This document shows, one piece after another, positions 34,832 through 48,322 of a stretch of 64,000 nucleotides of DNA. The translations under genes and the position numbers were made by a program. Position 1 is the stretch's first letter; the number at the start of each line of letters is the position of its first letter. The notes under the pieces were generated by a model, which saw nothing but the letters and a program-made list of their open reading frames with translations, was not told the DNA's origin and ran no database searches. The stretch covers positions 2,864,188-2,928,187 of the forward strand of contig OX327691.1 in the NCBI GenBank assembly GCA_946807835.1. The letters are read 5' to 3'. The DNA comes from Ailanthus altissimus. Lineage: Eukaryota > Streptophyta > Magnoliopsida > Sapindales > Simaroubaceae.

Positions 34832-36259
34832 TATGAATATTTTAATAGATAATGACAATCTTTGGCATTCTTGTGGCCATTCTAGCTCTTTGATGAGCAA
34901 AACTTGTGTGATTGATTTTCTTTCTTTGTTAAGAACTATGTTTACCACAAAGTAGTCGAATCCCTACGGCTTGAGTGGTCTAGGAAATGTGACCGTTAAG
35001 ACTGAGTTAAGTAATGGTGGGGAGGTCCCTTTTGATGAGGAAGCACAATAAGGGTTTTCCTCCTCAGGGTGAATAGCCTTTAGGAAGAAAGTATAGGTTG
35101 TTTCTTGTTTTTATGGCCTTATGGATTAATATTTTGTTTGTCTTACAGCTATGAAAAATAAAGATGGCAGCAAAAAATGGGTTTGTCAATCGTATACTAC
35201 TCTGTATCCTCTAGGTTGAGAGTCGGCTGGGATTGTTCTTGATCATGGTTGAAGGGATCAGACTACCGCTCATAGTGAGGGTGTGGGCACTTAGAAGACT
35301 TCTACTTGAAGACCTTCTACTACAAGTGAAAAGAGAAAAATAGCAATTAACCCCAACTCTTTGAGCATTTGTCTTACCTTTTTGGGTGAGGGGAGCTTGC
35401 TTATTGGGTTGTTGTTCATGGGCTGATCACAGGGAATCATCCCACCTTGACAGCAGGTTGCTTTTTTGCTTCTTTTCGGAGCAAGTATAAGCAAAGCATG
35501 TTATTGGCTCTTCTCATTCTTATCGATGCGAGATTGAGACCCTTTTACTGCCTTCCACATGTTGCTCATGACTGTGTTGAAGGTATTTCCCTTATACCCT
35601 TATTTCATTTGCTTAGGATGACATTTTTTAGCATTCTAACATTTTTCTTGTTTTCAAGTAGTGTATGGTTTATAACTTTGATGCAAATTTATCTTTGGGG
35701 GAATTTATGATAGCATAAAGTTTTCTAACCTTAAAAATAAGTTAGTTGAATCTAAGAAACAATGTCTGCAAAAGAACAAAATGGTGAAGTCTATGGAAAA
35801 GAAGTTAGAGGATATTTCCACTAAGGGTGGTCATTATTGAGAGTCGTGCCTCTAAGCTCGAGAGACTGAGCTAGATTCGTCTCAATGAGGCCACTAGAAG
35901 CGTTGCATCTGCTGGGAGCGAGGTCTTTAAACTAGAGAGGCCAAATAAACTTCTTAGAGACTGTGTACAATCTTTGAAGGAGTTTGTTGAGGCTTTTAAA
36001 GAAAAATCTAGTCCGATGCATGCTTAGGCTGAGAAGGTCGAGGCACAAGCTAATCAAATTACTAAAGACTAGATTGCTATTATTAAGGAGTGCTCTTTTG
36101 CTTTTAGGGTTATGGAGGGATTCAAGAAAAGTGTTAATCTTTTTAAGGAGCACTGTCTTAACATTGATCTTCAGTTACTGGATGATGCCTTGCACGTCTT
36201 AGATGATGATAAGTATAATTTTGAGAACAATGATGCTTTGGATGCTCTTGATGACCAAG
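34832..36259 (+). pseudogene. accessory gene copy D, main part
   Basis: Continues the frame broken at 23519. Intron-like pieces at 35091-35148 and 35583-35661 (GTATTTCCC to TTTTCAAGTAG). After the second, a coiled coil: FSNLKNKLVESKKQCLQ, KMVKSMEKKLEDISTK (35715-35825), then SEVFKLERPNKLLRDCVQSL, VEAFKEKSS (35910-36015) and FKKSVNLFKEHC. It ends with an acidic tail (LQLLDDALHVLDDDKYN, DALDALDDQ) cut by the copia insertion at 36259. Stops are fewer than in A and B. The tail resembles those of copies B and C. Role unknown; I infer the antisense accessory ORF of the Tat element. Confidence 0.5.
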
Positions 36260-38386
36260 TGTTAGGGATCTAATATACGTGGGTGTATGCATGTGCAATT
36301 GTGTTTATTGCATAAAATACGTATCACATACATATTTAACATTATGGAAGAATTAAATCATACAATAAACACAATAAACAATATATTAATTACATTAATA
36401 TATTAGAATAGTTGAGAAATCACCTAGACATGTAAAGTTATACACGTATATCCTCGGAGTTCGCACAGAGACCAACTCGTTGGTAGTTCTAGTCACCAAC
36501 TTGGTGGGCTTAATGAGCTAAACAGCAGCCCTTCATCCAGCCATGGGCTTAACTCTTAAACCCATAAAATGACCAATTGTGTGTATTTTTCTTTTTCTCT
36601 AAAAGAAAAGAAAATAAAAATTGAAACAATTCATAATTACTTGCTCTAACACCATAGAAAAAATAAAACAATTTTTTTTTTCTTCTCCTTCTTCTTCTCA
36701 GCACCAAATGGAAGAAATGAAATAATTTTCATTTCTTCCTTTCTTTTCCATTTCACGAATCTAACACACACACACACACACCATTCACGCATATATATAT
36801 ATATGTATCTCATTAAATAAAATAATAATATTATATATTATAATATAAAACATAATCCCTTCATAGAAAAAATATATTATTATATTAAATAATAAATAAT
36901 GGATGCCAACTAAATAGCATCATTTAATATAATAAAATAATATACAATATAATAATGAGATATTTTTATTATTTAACAATTAAATAATTATTGTGTGAAA
37001 AGACCATTTTGCCCTTCATAAATAGTTACAAAGTCTATCCCCTAGTGGGTCCCATCAGATCTCACACTTAGATAAACTCAACTGAGGGTTCACAATGCGC
37101 CACATGTCATTATACAATTAGCAAATAACAATTATTGACTAATTATTGTATTTAACGCTTAAATACAAACACGCACACATTCCCGTGATAGTGCTAGATA
37201 TTGCTGATTTAAATAATTTAATTCTGCATGTTGTCCCAGTGTGCAACGAGTACACTCCATATCGCGGAACTCCCTAGGTCCACGCCCGATTCGTCAAATG
37301 GAACTATTCCATGAGTCCGTGAACATTGCCCTATACATACATCACAAATATACAAATTAGCGTGTTGAACCATACAAGTTAAGGTTATAATGAATACGTA
37401 TAGTCCTTCCATCATAATATCCTGGATATGTGAGGATATAGATTATTACCGTCAAATCCTCATGTGTTCATCTATGTTTTATCTCCAGACTTGTATCTCA
37501 CTTAACAATATGTGCAAAATTATTTTCCATATTGTTCCACCTTGGTGGAAACTCTTTCCCGAGATTAATGCTTATGGCCACAAGACATTTTAAGATACAG
37601 TCTCAAAGCATCTAGATATCTAACTCCCTATGCAAGCTAACGGATCCCATATCTGTACACACTGGACTCCATAAGCATCAGACTATACCCAGCGATCACA
37701 TTATGAAAGGGTTATGACATGCGTGGAACCAAAGTATGGTGGATTACTTACAAGCCTACCGTGGCACTCAGGTCAAAGGACCATATATACTCTTCAACAA
37801 GAGAGGACCCTCTGTTGACGGCTTACATAAGGTGTCTATCGAAGGCTCTCGTGAGTCTGTCCTATATCCAGTCCTAATTGGATACCCATATGTCAATACG
37901 AGCTGCAAGTTCACAATCAACTAGGAACAACCATCTATACCCTATAGATACAATATATGTTGATCTATATATAAAGGTATCCACCAACAGACCCGCATTG
38001 GCAAAAATAGATCAGGGATAATATTTGAGAACATACTTGCGCAACTGACATTTCCTGGCACCTGATTGTAACTCTTGCAACTATACAGTTACTAGTATAT
38101 TCTTGGATCTATATTCTATTACAGACAAAGCTCCAACTCTTGGATGATCGTTGAGTATCATAACCAGCTAACAATTAGATGTGCTACCATTTAGCATTTA
38201 TATCTCTCAGTGTGGCCAACTGTAGGCCCTTATCTAAACTCCTTCAGATCATACAATGTCTGTAACGTTACATTACATGGTACCATATAAATAGGTATTA
38301 GCGATTTAATGGGAATGTACACTTGTATGTATAAATACACAAGTATATATATATTTAGGGATGGCACGTAAGCACCAACCCTAACA
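36260..38386 (-). repeat. 3' LTR of copia provirus 4 (2127 bases)
   Basis: On the minus strand TGTTAGGGTTGGTGCTTACG to TTAGATCCCTAACA. Outside lies CCAAG; inside lies AGAGCAAGTGATATAT, the polypurine-tract position. It contains an (AC)9 run at 36764-36781, an (AT)7 run at 36791-36804 and a long AT-rich block to 36970. Confidence 0.9.
36764..36804. repeat. (AC)9 and (AT)7 microsatellites
   Basis: (AC)9 at 36764-36781 and (AT)7 at 36791-36804 in the copia LTR, next to TTC-rich text. The corresponding places in the other LTR copies show different lengths. Confidence 0.8.
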
Positions 38387-39250
38387 ATATATCACTTGCT
38401 CTAGTGCTATTCCTGATAGTATCTCATACACATTGACTCTACGTGTTTCATAAATACTTTTGGAGTCATGGCTTTAGAAAATGGGTCCACTAAATTATTT
38501 ATAAAACACTTCTACAAATAATCACATCTCTCTAAGCCAAGATCCCTCTAATTATGTAAGACTCATCTCAACATAACTAAAGTACTGGTATCTTCTTAGC
38601 ACTTCAGCTATACAATGGCTAAGTTTGTTGCAAAACTATGGGATAGGATCCATGTGTCTTGGAACTGTTCCAAGCCCAGCGGTAAACCTACAAATCCACA
38701 CTGCCTTTTCTGCTTCGCCCATAATAAATCAGCAATGAATCCCAGTTTTGCGCTATTCCAACTCACCTAGTACCAATGAGAATGAACACTTACCTAGATG
38801 TAGACTCTTTATCATCTAGGTCAAACTAAAAGTCTGACTCCGTAAATCTTCTTAGTTGTAAATAACTTTCTCCATATTTGAGAAACTTATCCTTTGTACC
38901 TTTAAGGTACCTGAGGATATGTTTGACTACCATCAAATGGTGGTCACCTAAATCAAATTGAAATTGGCTCATAACTCTTACAGCCATACTAATATTAGGT
39001 CTCAAATATATCATAGCATACATCAAGCTCTCAATAACTGATGTATTTGGTGTGTCAGTCACGCTAACTTTTTCATCTTCCATCTGAAGAGACACTCTCC
39101 TCAAAAGATGAACACCAGGTCCAAAAGATACGTTAACTAACTCACAGTTAACAAAATTGTACTTTTGTAAGACTATATTGATGTGAAATGATTTGAGAGA
39201 GTCCTATCAACTTCCTAGCTCTATCTTTATAAAGCTTTATACCTCGTATA
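38387..39250 (-). pseudogene. copia-4 RNase H and RT end
   Basis: The minus-strand open stretch 39104-38826 is the conserved RT C-terminus: DTPNTSVIESLMYAMIYLRPNIS, then DHHLMVVKHILRYLKGTKDK. RNase H follows with a shift: EAEKAVWICRFTAGLGTVP near 38700-38640. It ends next to the 3' LTR, as expected for copia. It is cut at 39250 by the solo LTR; the rest of RT lies at 46199. Confidence 0.85.
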
Positions 39251-39505
39251 TGTTGGCGGATCTAATATACATATGGGTATATGCGTGCAATTGTGTCTAT
39301 TACCTAAATACGTATTATATATAAATTTAAATCCAACAAAAGCATGAAACATGCAATAAACACAATAAATAAATATATTAATTGCATTAATATATAAGTA
39401 AGGTTAAAGAACTCACCACAATGTGTAACGTTATACACGTATTTTTTTGGAGTCCGCATGGAGACCAACTCGTGTGCAGTTCTAGTCACCAACACGTTGA
39501 GCTTA

Positions 39506-39536
39506 CCCCCCCCCCCCCCCCCCCCCATTTTTTTTT
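39506..39536 (+). repeat. C21-A-T9 homopolymer run
   Basis: Twenty-one C, one A and nine T in a row inside the copia solo LTR, followed by a pyrimidine tract to about 39590. The same site in the other LTR copies has only a short G run on this strand or no run. The true length may be uncertain, as polymerases slip here. Confidence 0.85.
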
Positions 39537-40552
39537 CTTCTTCTTTCTTTCTTCTTTCTCTTTTCTCTATTTCTTCTCTTCTCCTCACTCGGCCAAAATG
39601 GCCAAATTACCAAAAATCTCATCTTTTTCTCTTTCTATATATATATATATAAAATAAAATCATAATATAATAATACTAATGGGTGCCAACTATTTGGTAC
39701 CCAAAATATAATATTATTATATATATAATATCATATAATATAATATAATAATATATAATATAATAGAGATATTTTTTATTATTTAACCATTAAATAATTA
39801 AAGTGTGAAATGACCATTTTTTTTCTTATAAATAGTTACCAAGTTTACCCCTTAGTGGGTTCCACCAAACCAGCACTTGGGTAAACTCAACTGAGGGTCC
39901 ATAATGCACCACGTGTCATTATACAATTAGTAAATAACAATTATTGACTAATTATTGTATTTAACACTTAAATACAGACACACACGCATTCCCATAGTAG
40001 TGCTGAATATTGCTGGATTAAACACTTTAATCTGGCACGCTGCTCCAGTGCACAACAAGTACACTCCATATTGCGGGACTCCCTAGGTCCTACGCTCGAT
40101 TCGTCAAATGAAACTATTTCATGAGTCTGTGAGCAATGCCCTACGCATAGTCACAGATATACAAATCAACGCGTTGAACCATGCAAGTTGAGGTTATAAC
40201 GCATACGTATAGTCCTTCCGTTATGATATCCTGGATGTACGAGGATATAGATTATCACCGTCAAATCCCTATGTGTTCATCCATGTTCTATCTCTAGACT
40301 TATATCTCACTGAACAATATGCACAAACTAATTTGCCATATTGATCCACCCTAGAAGAACTCTTTCCCGGGATGATTGCTTGTGGCCACAAGACTTTTTG
40401 AGATACAGTCTCAAAGTATCTAGATATCAAACTTCATATAAGAGCTGATTGATCCAATATCTGTATGCATCGGACAACATAAGCATCAAACCATACCCAG
40501 CGACACCTAGTGGTCACACCATAAAAGGTTTGTGACATGCGTGGAACTAAAG

Positions 40553-43324
40553 TGACAGGACCCGACCCGAGACCCTCTACTATAAATCCCAGCGGCCCTG
40601 CCGGGCACCCCGACGGAAATTCCTCCGAACCTAATTGGATAAGTTAAGAAATTCCGCGAGGCGAACCCCTTTTTCTATTATTGTTACTACTAAGAAGATC
40701 TAGTAATATACATGAAAACGACTTTTTAGTTTTAAAAACAAACGGACAGAGTTTCCCCTGTTTTTTGAAAAATCCACATAAACCTGGAAAGAAATTTCAC
40801 TTCTAATTCCAACACATCTCAATTCTACCAATTCGGACCTCCGGTCCTTTTCAAATCAAATCCAACACAACTCAATTATTTCGTGTAAATCATAAAACAA
40901 GCATAATCATACAAAGTAAAAACGATCATCATAAACTGGAAATCTCTTCTTCTTGATTCAACACATACTTACAAATATACATGCCTACAACTATTATGCA
41001 TAAAGTAAAGAGTGTTGTTAGCACATTTACATGTACAAAAATTATCTTTGGATTCGGCCCACTACTCGGCGATAGGAGAATCAACAGCTTGCATTCCGAG
41101 ACCTGCACCTGGGAAAGGGGTTTAAAACATAAAACATAAAACGAGTGAGCTAAAGAAGCTCAGTGAGTGTAAATGAGAATTCAATTACTAGAATATTATA
41201 CAAAGATAGCAATTTCTAAAGTACATGCAGAATTTATGCTTCTAAAACAGATGTAAAATTGTAAAACGGTTTCTAATATCATATGCTAATGAAATCTTGC
41301 CGAGCGGGTTTTATCTACATCTTTGGAAAACTATATTCAGAATCTGTATAACATAATAACTACTGTGTGCATATAAAATGCATAAATGCTATCGGTAAAT
41401 CAAAAACTAGTAAAATCCTCGCTCGGCCATTTTCTTTCTAAATTGTACCAATGGTAACCCTAAAGCTCTATACCCACGTAGCGACTCAACTAGCACCGCA
41501 TACGTGAGTAGGTCACGGGGCACCTCAACTAGCAGCACCCACAGTGACATCTCAAGACATCTCACTGGCTACGCAGCGGAATCCTACATCGCATGCATAT
41601 AGCGAGACAATATCCCGTACATATAGAGCAACTCACATGACTCGACATCCCGACTTCCCGGAGTTAGTGACACACCCCCAAGACCTGTCCATGTGCACGG
41701 GATATACCGGCCGGGTCTAATACAATCATCACCACTATAATCTGAGGGTACCAATGGCTTTAAAACCAATGCAGAAATTTTAAAACTGTTTCACAATCTA
41801 TCATGTAAAAGCATGTCTATGAATATATCAAGATCATAAATCATGTTTATGCATCGAAGCTCATAAAACATACATAGTCATTGTACGAAAACATAATAAC
41901 CGAAAAGTAAAAGAAATGGCAGATTTCCACTCACTACCGCTCCGCGCTCAATTTCGCTCCCGATTCCTGCTCCTGTTAACGCTCTCGGTTATCCTCACCT
42001 ACGCGCCATAAATGACATTTAGAACCAAATCGAACACTAGAATCTCATTTAACTACTAAATACCCTAATCGGCATACAAAGCCCGGAGGTAAACTACTTC
42101 CCGATTTTAGTTACGGGGCCATAATCGAAACTAACTCACCATCCGGCGCCCTGAAAATTATTGAACACCTTATCATTTGATTGGACATACTTGCCCTTCA
42201 CCTTTTCAACATGGACAATTATGTCCCATTTTCTTCATTTTTGGGTTTTTCATCAACCATATACATTCCATTCACAAAATGCATCATTTACACACAACAA
42301 TTCAATCAAAACACCACTCAATTCCTAACTTCCCTAAAGTGGCAGAATTTCACCCTAGGTTCCAACACATTCCTTTTCTCAATTTCTTGTTCCAATTACA
42401 ACAAAATCATGCCAATTTCATTCTAAAGCCCTAATTACAATCAATTGAAATCTCTACAACAAAATCACCAAAAACCCTAATTCTCACCTTGCCAATTTCT
42501 TTAAATTGATGACTCCTTCAAGCTCCAAACTAGAATTTAACTCAACCTAAGCCAAGAATACACATAAGAACATCAATTAACACATTCTTGAATTCTCACT
42601 TATCAAACTTATAAAAGATGCTTTTCTTACCTCTTTTTCTTGAATTTCCACTAATAGAGACTTCAATTGAGCTTAGGGATTGGTTTGTAACCTTAATTTG
42701 GCTTGATTACACATGAAAAATCATGGAAAAAAAACTTGAATAGTCACTGTAGCAGCACCCCCTTTGAAGCTCGAATTTCTCTCTTTTTTTTGGCTAAGTG
42801 TTGGTTTGATCTCTCTTCAAATTTCTACACACTTCTAACATATATATAGTGCTCCCTCAATTTACCATTTTTCCCTTCAACTTACTTAAAACTTCTAATT
42901 TGCCATTAGTTAAAAACTAATTATGTAATTAGTTCATTTGTAACTATTTAGTTAGAATAGTTCAAAGAACTAACTAGAACTTCCAACTTGGCAATCCATG
43001 AGATTTCTTCTAATTGGTCAATTCTCTAATATATGGATTATGTTTCTCAACAAAGGCTTGTTCCATTCATAATCCTTAAATGGAAATTCATGTAGTAAAT
43101 TAAAATTTTCTTTTCCAAACCAATAGAGAAAAATTCTAAAAATATTCTAGGGTCGTCCGGCGCACCGATCAAGTGTGAAATTACCAAATTAGGTCTGATA
43201 TCTCTCACGTGCACTATAAAGAAAATATTTCTAATAGGGTTAAAATCGAGTAACCCTACGGTGTCTTATTTGTTCTATACCGAAATCTAGGCGCCAATAC
43301 TACTAATAGGGATTGGATATTACA
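40553..43324 (-). repeat. solo chromovirus LTR 2 (2772 bases, minus)
   Basis: Starts TGACAGGACCCGACCC and ends GGATATTACA on the plus strand, so it reads TGTAATATCC...CCTGTCA on the minus strand. TAAAG at 40548-40552 and 43325-43329 is a perfect duplication. No internal region. Confidence 0.93.
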
Positions 43325-43569
43325 TAAAGTATAGTGGATCACTTACAAGCCCACCATGACACTCAGGTCAACTGACCACATATACTACTCAACGCGAGAG
43401 GACCCTTCGTTGACAGCTTACATTGGTGTCTATCAGAGGCCCTTGTGAGTCTGTTCCATATCCAGTTCTAACTGAATACCCATATGTCAATACGAGCTCC
43501 AAGCTCACGGTTGGCTAAGAACAACCATCTATACCCTATAGGTAAAATATATGCTGGTCTATATATAAA

Positions 43570-45764
43570 TGTAATATCCAATCCCTATTATTAGTATTGG
43601 CGCCTAGATTTCGGTATAGAACAAATAAGACACCGTACGGTTACTCAATTTTAACCCTATTAGAAATATTCCCTTTTATAGTGCACGTGAGAGATATTAG
43701 ACCTAATTTGGTAATGTCACACTCGATCGGTGCACCGGACGACCCTAGAACATTTTTAGAATTTTTCTCTATTGGCTTGGAAAAGAAAATTCTAATTTAC
43801 TACATGAATTTCCATTTAAGGGTTATGAATGGAACAAGCCTTTGTTGAGAAACATAATCCATATATTAGAGAATGGACCAATTAGAAGAAACCTCATGGA
43901 TTACCAAGTTGAAAGTTCTAGTTAGTTCTTTGGACTATTCCAACTAGATAGTTACAAATGAACTAATTACATAATTAGTTTTCAACTAATGGAAAATTAG
44001 TAATTTTGAGAAAGTTGAAAGGCAAAATGGTAAATAGAGGGAGGACTATAAATAGGTTGGAAGTGTGTAGAATTTGGAAGATGATCAAAAGCAAACACTT
44101 AGAACAAAAGAGAGAAAATTCGAGCTTGGAAAGGGGGGCTGCTACAGTGACCTTTCAAGTTTTGTTTTCATGAATTTTCATGTGTAATCAAGCTAAATTA
44201 AAGTTACAAACCAATCCCTAAGCTCAATTGAAGTCTCTATTAGTGGAAATTTAAGAAAAAGAGATTGAGTTGACTTCTAGTTTGGAGCTTGAAGGAGTCA
44301 TCAATTTGAAGAAATTGGCAAGGTGAGGATAACCGAGAGCGTTAACAGGAGCAGAAATCGGGAGCGAAATTGAGCGCGGAGCGGTAGTGAGTGGAAATCT
44401 GCCATTTCTTTTACTTTTCGATTATTATGTTTTCGCACAATGACTATGTATGTTTTATGAGCTTTCGATGCATAAACATGATTTATGATCTTGATATATT
44501 CATAGACATGCTTTTACATGATCGATTTATGAAACAGTTTGAAAATTACTGCATTTGTTTTAAGGCCATTGGTACCCTCAGATTATAGTGGTGATGATTG
44601 TATTAGACCCAGCCGGTATATCCCGTGCACATGGGCAGGTCTTGAGGGTGTGTCACTAACTCCGAGAAGTCGGGATGTCGAGTCATGTGAGTCGGTCTAT
44701 GTGTACGGGATATTGTCTCGCTATATGCATGCGATGTAGGATTCCGCTGCGTAGCCAGTGAGATGTCTTGAGATGTCACTGTGGGTGCTGCTAGTTGAGG
44801 TGCCCCGTGACCTACTCACGTATGCGGTGCTAGTTGAGTCAATGCGTGGGTATAGAGCTTTAGGGTTACCATTGGTACAGTTTAGAAAGAAAATGGCCGA
44901 GCGAGGATTTTACTAGTTTTCGATTTACCGATAGCATTTATGCATTTATATGCACATAGCAGTTATTATGTTATACAGATTCTGAATATAGTTTTCCAAA
45001 GATGTAGATAAAACCCGCTCGGCAAGATTTCATTGGCATATGATATTAGAAACCGTTTTACAATTTTACATCCGTTTTAGAAGCATAATTTCTGCATGTA
45101 CTTTAGAAATTGCTATCTTTGTATAATATTCTTGTAATTGAATTCTCATTTACACTCACTGAGCTCCTTTAGCTCACTCGTTTTATGTTTTATGTTTTAA
45201 ACCCCTTTCTCAGGTGCAGGTCTCGGAACGCAAGCTGCTGATTCTCCTATCGCCGAGTAGTGGGCCGAATCCAAAGATAATTTTTGTACATGTAAATGTT
45301 CTAATAGCACTCTTTACTTTATGCATAATAGTTGTAGGCATGTATATTTGTAAGTATGTGTTGAATCAAGAAGAAGATATTTCCAGTTTATGATGATCGT
45401 TTTTACTTTTTATGATTATGCTTATTTTGTGATTTACATGAAATAATTGAGTTGTGTTGGATTTGATTTGAAAAGGACCGTAGGTCCGAATTGGTAGAAT
45501 TGAGATGTGTTGGAAGAAGTGAAATTTCTTTGCAGGTTTATATGGATTTTCTGAAAATAGGGGAAACTCTGTCCGTTTGTTTTTAAAACTAAGATGTCGT
45601 TTTCATGTATATTACTAGATCTTCTTAGTAGTAACAAGAATTAAAAAGGGGTTCGCCTCGCGGAATTTCTTAACTTACCCAGTTAGGTTCGGAGGAACTT
45701 CCGTCGGGGTACCCGGCAGGGCCGCTGGGATCTATAGTAGAGGGTCTCGGGTCGGGTCCTGTCA
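43570..45764 (+). repeat. solo chromovirus LTR 3 (2195 bases, internally deleted)
   Basis: TGTAATATCCAATCCC to GGGTCCTGTCA with perfect ATAAA duplication (43565-43569 and 45765-45769). About 590 bases are missing at about 44262 and 44325, compared with the full LTR, in the area upstream of GATAACCGAGAGC. It faces LTR 2 in inverted orientation with only 245 bases between. Confidence 0.93.
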
Positions 45765-46198
45765 ATAAAGGTATCTACCGATAGACCCGCATCGGCAGAA
45801 ATAAATCAGGGACAATTATTCAAGAACATACTTAGGCAACTTGCATTTCTTGGCACCCGATTATAACTCTTGCAACTATGCAGTTACTAGTATATTTTCA
45901 GGTGTATGTCTTATGCAAACAAGGCTCCAACTCTTGGATCTGTTGAGTATTATAACCAGTAACACTTAGTTGTGCTAACATTTAGCATTTATATCTCTCA
46001 GGGTAGCTAACTATGAGCTCTTATCTAAACTCCTTTAGATCTGATCCAAACTCCTTCAGATCGTACAATGTCTGTAACGTTACATGCATAGTACCATATT
46101 AATGGGTATTAGCAATTTAATGGGAATATACACTTGTATAAATACACAAGTATATGTACATTCAGCGATGGCACGTAAGCACTGACCCTAATAGTATA

Positions 46199-48095
46199 AA
46201 GGAAGTTTTTCCTAAATCCTTCATGGAGAACTTCTTACGTGTTACTCATGACTGACTATAATATATCAGCATGATTTCCAATGACCAGTATGTCATCAAC
46301 AAAGAGCATTAAGAAGATTATCGTGCTTCCACTAACCTTTCATGTACACAAGCTTCCTCCTTATTTTTGATGAAACCAGACAATCTGATTATCTCATCAA
46401 AACAGTGATTCCAGCTTCGGGAGGCTTATTTAAGCCTAATTAGTGACCCAGACATCCTTTTTGACCTATTGGGAGATGTGCTAAAATGTCACTGCTTAAT
46501 TGAGCCTAAGTTCCCATCCTTGGTTCATTGATTTCTAGATTGACTTCACCAAGTTCAATCTTTCTATGATTTCTACGATCCATGAGAAACTCATCCTCTA
46601 GAATAGTGGTATATTAAGAAACAAACACATTTCGCTTCTCTGAATCATAGAACTAGTATCCTATTGAATTCACGGGATGCTCAATGAACTTATACATGTA
46701 CCCCTTGGGTGCTTGTTTATCCTATTGAGTAACTCTTACAAAACAAGATATCCTGTTGCGTAACTCTTACGTAAGCAAGACAACCCCAAGTCTTAATATA
46801 TTTAAGATTCGGCTTCCTTCCTTTCTGTATCTCATACGAAATGGAATGAACAATGGAACTCCGCTTAATAAGTAGTTGTATTTAGAGCATATTTTCATAG
46901 ATATAGATCAGTAACACTCATTATCGATCGGACCATATCTAATAAAGTTTGAATCCCCCTCTTTAAAATATTATTATGTTATAAGGTACCTGAATGACTA
47001 TAGTGATTGAGAATCTCATTCTTCTTTAAACAAATGAAAACCTTGCTGTTAATGTATTCACTACCTTGATCTAATTGAACGGATGTGATGTACATTCTGG
47101 TATGTTAGGTCATCTTTCTGAATACATTATTCATAAGCTGATTAAATCTTTATGGTCAGATTAGGTATCCAACCATCCTTAACCAGACGGGTTAGGCGTC
47201 TCACGCCTATATGACCTAATCTTACATGCCCCAGTTTCGTATTATTTAAAGATTTTGATCTACAAACATTTTTAATTGTATATTATATCCATTTATTAAA
47301 TGTCATTAAGCTAATAAAACATCATTCACATTACATAAACATGAGGAAAAATTCCTAATATTTATATGATATCCTTCACTGTCAAGTACGGGAAGAAACA
47401 AAAGTTGTCAAATGATGTTTTGGATATTATATGAATTATGCAATACAACTATTGCATTACATACGAGAAGTAAGTCAAGCTACCCTACAATTTAGACCTG
47501 CAAGAAATCACCATTTCCTACTCTTAACTTTACTTCTACAAGCTGTTGCATTCTAATCTCTCTCAATCCCTATAACATATTACAGATATAAGAGGGACGT
47601 ACGGTATCTCATACCCAGCTTAAACTGGCATTATATGCCATAGATATGTCTATGTTTATGAAACATAAACCTATGGGAGTCTTCTTGACAATTATAAGGT
47701 TTCTAGGGTAATTGTGATTTTCAATACCCAACCTTATTGTAGTGGAAACACTTTCCATCTACATTGCTCTCCTGTTGATCTATGAATAAATGTTGCTTTT
47801 GAGGATTTATCCTGGGTTTCTACCCCATCTTTTTCTCCTCACACATCTGGTCTCACTAGATATACTTTGAGTAAAAGATGAAGCATCCTAAACAAAGAGG
47901 ATTATACCCTCTCTATTCATATCCCCATAGAGAGGTCTTATCAGAAATACCTAACGATAAACTTTGATCAATAATAAATCCAAGTTTTTCTAAATAGAGA
48001 AAATTTTTTAAATTCATCCACCAGTCAGAGTAATTCCTAGTACCTCTGAGTTGGACTACATTAATTATGCATACCAGTTGGTTCATAATGGCCAT
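46199..48095 (-). pseudogene. copia-4 gag, protease, integrase and RT start, decayed
   Basis: Read leftwards. Gag starts at 48095 and is open to 47913 (NYSDWWMNLKNFLYLEKLGFIIDQ, the capsid start typical of this family). The zinc-knuckle and protease area (47.5-47.8 kb) shows WV.DTVRPS and LRVGNGDFLQV. Integrase follows at 47.2-46.6 kb with QGSEYINSKVF and DMVRSIMSVTDLYL, and KYMYKFIEHPVNSIGY. The RT start at 46.4-46.2 kb holds LFVDDILVI (46308-46282), with both active-site Asp. Many deletions and stops; the polyprotein cannot be made. Confidence 0.85.
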
Positions 48096-48322
48096 TAGGC
48101 TTGACAGGCCAAAATAATTAGAGATGTAAGTGAAATAGTCATTAAAACGCTAATGAAATGTTTTAAATCATGGGTATAATAATTATACATTTTTCAATAT
48201 AAAACACCCTCCCACTGCTTTACATAATCCCGATAATCTCTTAAATAGGAAGACGATAGTTTAAACTCTTTTAAACTATACACCGAAAAGTAGATCCCAT
48301 TAAAATTTACTCGGGCCTTACG

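Larger units (their letters stand above)
39251..46193 (-). repeat. solo copia LTR inside copia 4 RT (split by two more LTRs)
   Basis: GTATA at 39246-39250 and at 46194-46198 is a perfect duplication. The minus-strand ends are TATTAGGGTCAGTGCTTACG (one change from TGTTAGGG) and GATCCGCCAACA. It lies in the same orientation as its host. After removing the two chromovirus LTRs and their duplications it is about 1.97 kb. Contains a C21 run at 39506-39526. Confidence 0.88.

Noticed and set aside
39304..39657. Overlapping open frames with polyglycine/lysine on minus and polyproline/phenylalanine on plus
   Set aside because: Translation of the C21-T9 homopolymer run and pyrimidine tract in the LTR.
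41584..41769. Repeated open frame also at 44539-44739 (SDYSGDDCIRP-type protein)
   Set aside because: Also part of the chromovirus LTR, in antisense and sense copies; the frame is broken in the copies at 29340 and 58560.
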